Assembly (NCBI GenBank): GCA_016722515.1
Contig: JADKJE010000004.1
Span: 62,001 to 126,000 of the forward strand
DNA: 64,000 nt
DNA from: Alphaproteobacteria bacterium
GTDB taxonomy: Bacteria; Pseudomonadota; Alphaproteobacteria; Rickettsiales; JADKJE01
Direction of reading: 5' to 3'
The notes beneath the pieces are model-generated. The model was not told where the DNA came from. It saw only the letters and a list, made by a program, of their open reading frames with translations, and searched no databases. Every line of letters begins with the position of its first letter. Position 1 is the stretch's first letter. Of the stretch, positions 61,734 through 64,000 are shown in pieces. The translations under genes were made by a program, and so were the position numbers.

Positions 61734-63155
61734 ATGACATTAGCCAACAAGCCTCGCACCTTATTCGATAAAATCTGGGACAGCCACGTTGTCGCACCGC
61801 AATCCGAAGATACGGTATTGCTCTATATCGACCGTCATATGATCCATGAGGTCACCAGCCCGCAAGCGTTTGAGGGCCTGCGTCTTGCAAAGCGCAAGGT
61901 ACGCCGGTTAGAATGTCATTTAGCGGTTGCCGACCATAATGTACCAACCACCGACCGGAGCCATGGTATTAAGGACGAAACCTCGCGTATCCAGGTGGAC
62001 ACGCTTGAACATAACTGCCACGATTTTGGCGTAGAATATTTTTCACTGATGGACAGGCGTCAGGGGATTGTGCATATTGTTGGCCCTGAACAAGGATTCT
62101 CCTTACCAGGGACCACCATGGTCTGCGGCGACAGCCATACCTCTACCCATGGAGCATTTGGTGCCCTTGCATTTGGTATTGGAACCAGTGAAGTGGAGCA
62201 TGTGCTTGCCACGCAAACATTGATTCAAAAACACGCTAAAAACATGCGCATCACTGTCGATGGCCAATTGCCAGCCGGTGTTACCGCAAAGGATATTGCC
62301 TTGGCGATTATTGGCCATATTGGTACCGCCGGTGGTACGGGTTATGTGATTGAATATGCAGGTGAAGCCATTCGCAATCTGTCGATGGAAGCACGCATGA
62401 CGTTGTGTAACATGACCATTGAAGCAGGTGCGCGCGCTGGTTTGATCGCCCCGGATGACATCACCTTTGATTATTTAAAAGGCCGCCCGAAGGCGCCAGC
62501 AGGTGCTTTATGGGATCAAGCGGTTGCTTATTGGCGTACCCTGCCTTCTGACCCTGGAGCGACCTACAGCAAGGAAATTACCTTAAACGCCCATGATATC
62601 GTTCCACAAGTGACCTGGGGAACCAGCCCTGAAGAAGTATTGCCTATTACCGGTACGGTTCCTAACCCTGCCCATATCCATGATGATATGCAACGCAGCT
62701 CGGTTGAACGTGCGTTGAACTATATGGGATTAGAACCGGGTACTTTATTGCAGGATATCACCATCGATAAAGTTTTTATCGGTTCGTGCACCAATGGCCG
62801 GATTGAAGATTTGCGTGAGGTAGCTGCCATTGCCAAAGGGCATAAAGTAGCTTCGAATGTCAGCCTTGCGATGATCGTTCCAGGATCGGGTGAAGTAAAA
62901 GAACAAGCCGAAGCCGAAGGCCTTGATAAAATTTTCATCGAAGCTGGGTTTGAATGGCGTGAGCCAGGTTGTTCTATGTGCCTGGCCATGAATGCCGATA
63001 AATTAGAACCGGGTGAACGCTGTGCCTCGACCTCCAACCGTAACTTTGAAGGCCGTCAAGGCCGTGGTGGACGCACGCATTTGATGAGCCCAGGTATGGC
63101 CACAGCGGCAGCGATTAAGGGGAAATTAGCGGATGTTAGGGATTTTCTAAGCTAA
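61734..63155 (+). CDS. leuC: 3-isopropylmalate dehydratase large subunit
   Basis: 473 residues, the family length. The [4Fe-4S] Cys ligands are in IGSCTNGRIEDL and PGCSMCLAMN. VCGDSHTSTHGAFGALAFGIGTSEVEHV is a hallmark of the aconitase family. It isomerises isopropylmalate with LeuD in leucine synthesis. leuD is not downstream in this window; a repeat array follows instead. Confidence 0.97.
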   Translation: MTLANKPRTLFDKIWDSHVVAPQSEDTVLLYIDRHMIHEVTSPQAFEGLRLAKRKVRRLECHLAVADHNVPTTDRSHGIKDETSRIQVDTLEHNCHDFGVEYFSLMDRRQGIVHIVGPEQGFSLPGTTMVCGDSHTSTHGAFGALAFGIGTSEVEHVLATQTLIQKHAKNMRITVDGQLPAGVTAKDIALAIIGHIGTAGGTGYVIEYAGEAIRNLSMEARMTLCNMTIEAGARAGLIAPDDITFDYLKGRPKAPAGALWDQAVAYWRTLPSDPGATYSKEITLNAHDIVPQVTWGTSPEEVLPITGTVPNPAHIHDDMQRSSVERALNYMGLEPGTLLQDITIDKVFIGSCTNGRIEDLREVAAIAKGHKVASNVSLAMIVPGSGEVKEQAEAEGLDKIFIEAGFEWREPGCSMCLAMNADKLEPGERCASTSNRNFEGRQGRGGRTHLMSPGMATAAAIKGKLADVRDFLS

Positions 63156-63184
63156 TAGAATTCTGATTTTTTGGGGAAGTAAAA

Positions 63185-64000
63185 AATGGAATTGCGCTCG
63201 TCGCGCAATCGGTGTTGTGCTGGGTCTCCAACCTTTTAAAGCAGTACTCGCCTGCGGCTCATACTACTTTTAAAAGATTGAAGATGACGGAGTTTGGGGG
63301 AAATGTAATACTAAAAGAACAGACAGAAAAACTATCTTGTTTTTGAATGTGGGCTGTTTCACAAACTCCGTCATCTTCAGACCTTTTGGAGTGTGAGCCG
63401 CAGGCGAGCACGGGAAAAAGGGCTGGAGATCCAGGCTTCTTCTTAATACTTCCATCCTTATTCCCACAGGCTTCAGTATCGGTTTCACGAGCAGCAAATA
63501 GCGGCTCATACGACTTTAAAAGGTTGAAGATGACGGAGTTTGGGGGAAATGTAATACTAAAAGAACAGACAGAAAAACTATCTTGTTTTTGAATGTGGGC
63601 TGTTTCCACAAACTCCGTCATCTTCAGACCTTTTTGGAGTGTGAGCCGCAGGCGAGCACGGAAAAAAGGGCTGGAGATCCAGGCTTCTTCTTAATACTTC
63701 CATCCTTATTCCCACAGGCATCAGTATCGGTTTCACGAGCAGCAAATAGCGGCTCATACGACTTTAAAAGGTTGAAGATGACGGAGTTTGGGGAAATGTA
63801 ATACTAAAAAAACAGACAGAAAAACTATCTTGTTTTTGAATTGGGCTGTTTCCACAAACTCCGTCATCTTCAGACCTTTTTGGAGTGTGAGCCGCAGGCG
63901 AGCACGGAAAAAAGGGCTGGAGATCCAGGCTTCTTCTTAATACTTCCATCCTTATTCCCACAGGCATCAGTATCGGTTTCACGAGCAGCAAATAGCGGCT
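63185..64000. repeat. Tandem ~247-bp repeat array, at least three units
   Basis: The marker GCGGCTCATAC begins at 63254, 63501 and 63749, and GCGGCT again at 63995 at the window edge, a period of 246-248 bases. Each unit has facing arms GATGACGGAGTTTG and CAAACTCCGTCATC. It also contains CCTTTTTGGAGTGTGAGCC and a TTCTTCTTAATACTTCCATCC stretch. A partial copy of the 285-bp family (GCTCGTCGCGCAATCGG, TGGGTCTCCAACC) precedes it from 63185. Short frames inside are by-products and differ between copies. Confidence 0.88.

Noticed and set aside
63259..63991. Short frames in the terminal repeat array (both strands, 70-120 codons)
   Set aside because: Sequence consists of repeat units; frames shift between copies and have no ribosome sites.

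Overview
The window is alphaproteobacterial chromosome made of two different parts. From base 1 to about 22,078 lies a visibly GC-richer integrated element. It carries lambda-type packaging genes, a repressor/Cro switch, a tyrosine integrase and a 3' fragment of tRNA-Thr(CGT) at its right end. From about 22,079 to 64,000 lies an AT-richer resident chromosome with single-copy housekeeping genes and many palindromic intergenic repeats. Several features point to an alphaproteobacterium, possibly a host-associated, Rickettsiales/Holosporales-like lineage: split b and b' subunits in an atpI-B-E-F'-F cluster, a 41-residue L36, an rsmE-gshA pair, alr followed by mlaE-mlaF, a VirB2-like pilin and DUF2793. 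The exact taxon cannot be fixed from the sequence alone.

Element, left to right. The minus strand carries the portal protein (cut by the window edge), gpW-like joining protein, TerL and TerS, in the lambda order Nu1-A-W-B when read leftward. Two short plus-strand gene sets (3,587-4,900 and 6,295-6,759) share a near-identical leader and are interleaved with a cytosine methyltransferase and a ParB-methyltransferase fusion. At 8,352-12,178 a complete copper-resistance cassette (CopL-like protein, CopA, CopB, cupredoxin-CusF fusion, Cys-rich lipoprotein) is transcribed against the phage genes and bounded by terminators: a cargo ('moron') insertion. Then come the early genes (DUF1376 replication-type protein, TSCPD-like protein, Cro), the repressor, small accessory genes and the integrase. 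Between the integrase and the attachment site sits a defence block: an Eco29kI-like restriction-modification pair, and a Thoeris system of ThsA plus two ThsB proteins, the second on the opposite strand.

Resident chromosome. Directly beside the attachment site is a 3.8-kb tandem array of about 13 copies of a ~285-bp palindromic unit. It is followed by a TerC-family gene, a protein that faintly resembles mitochondrial carriers, an orphan phage/GTA-type terminase, plsC, a PLP decarboxylase, small hypothetical genes and a long repeat-rich charged protein. Next come dapE, fliD and an unusually long flagellin gene, a DUF2793 protein with its partner, a secreted protein and a trypsin-like protease. 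The rest is gltX, gshA, rsmE, a VirB2-like pilin, alr, mlaE-mlaF, the ATP synthase F0 operon, a possible outer-membrane protein overlapping a MshEN-glycosyltransferase gene, an orphan antitoxin-like gene, rpmJ, rpsP-rimM-trmD-rplS and leuC. The window ends in a second tandem array with a ~247-bp unit. Relatives of both repeat families are scattered singly between genes.

The strongest observations are the prophage-borne Thoeris plus Eco29kI-type block next to the tRNA attachment site, the copper cassette inside the prophage, the twin phage leaders, and the palindromic repeat arrays. The proposed functions are family-level readings made by eye; no database search was run.
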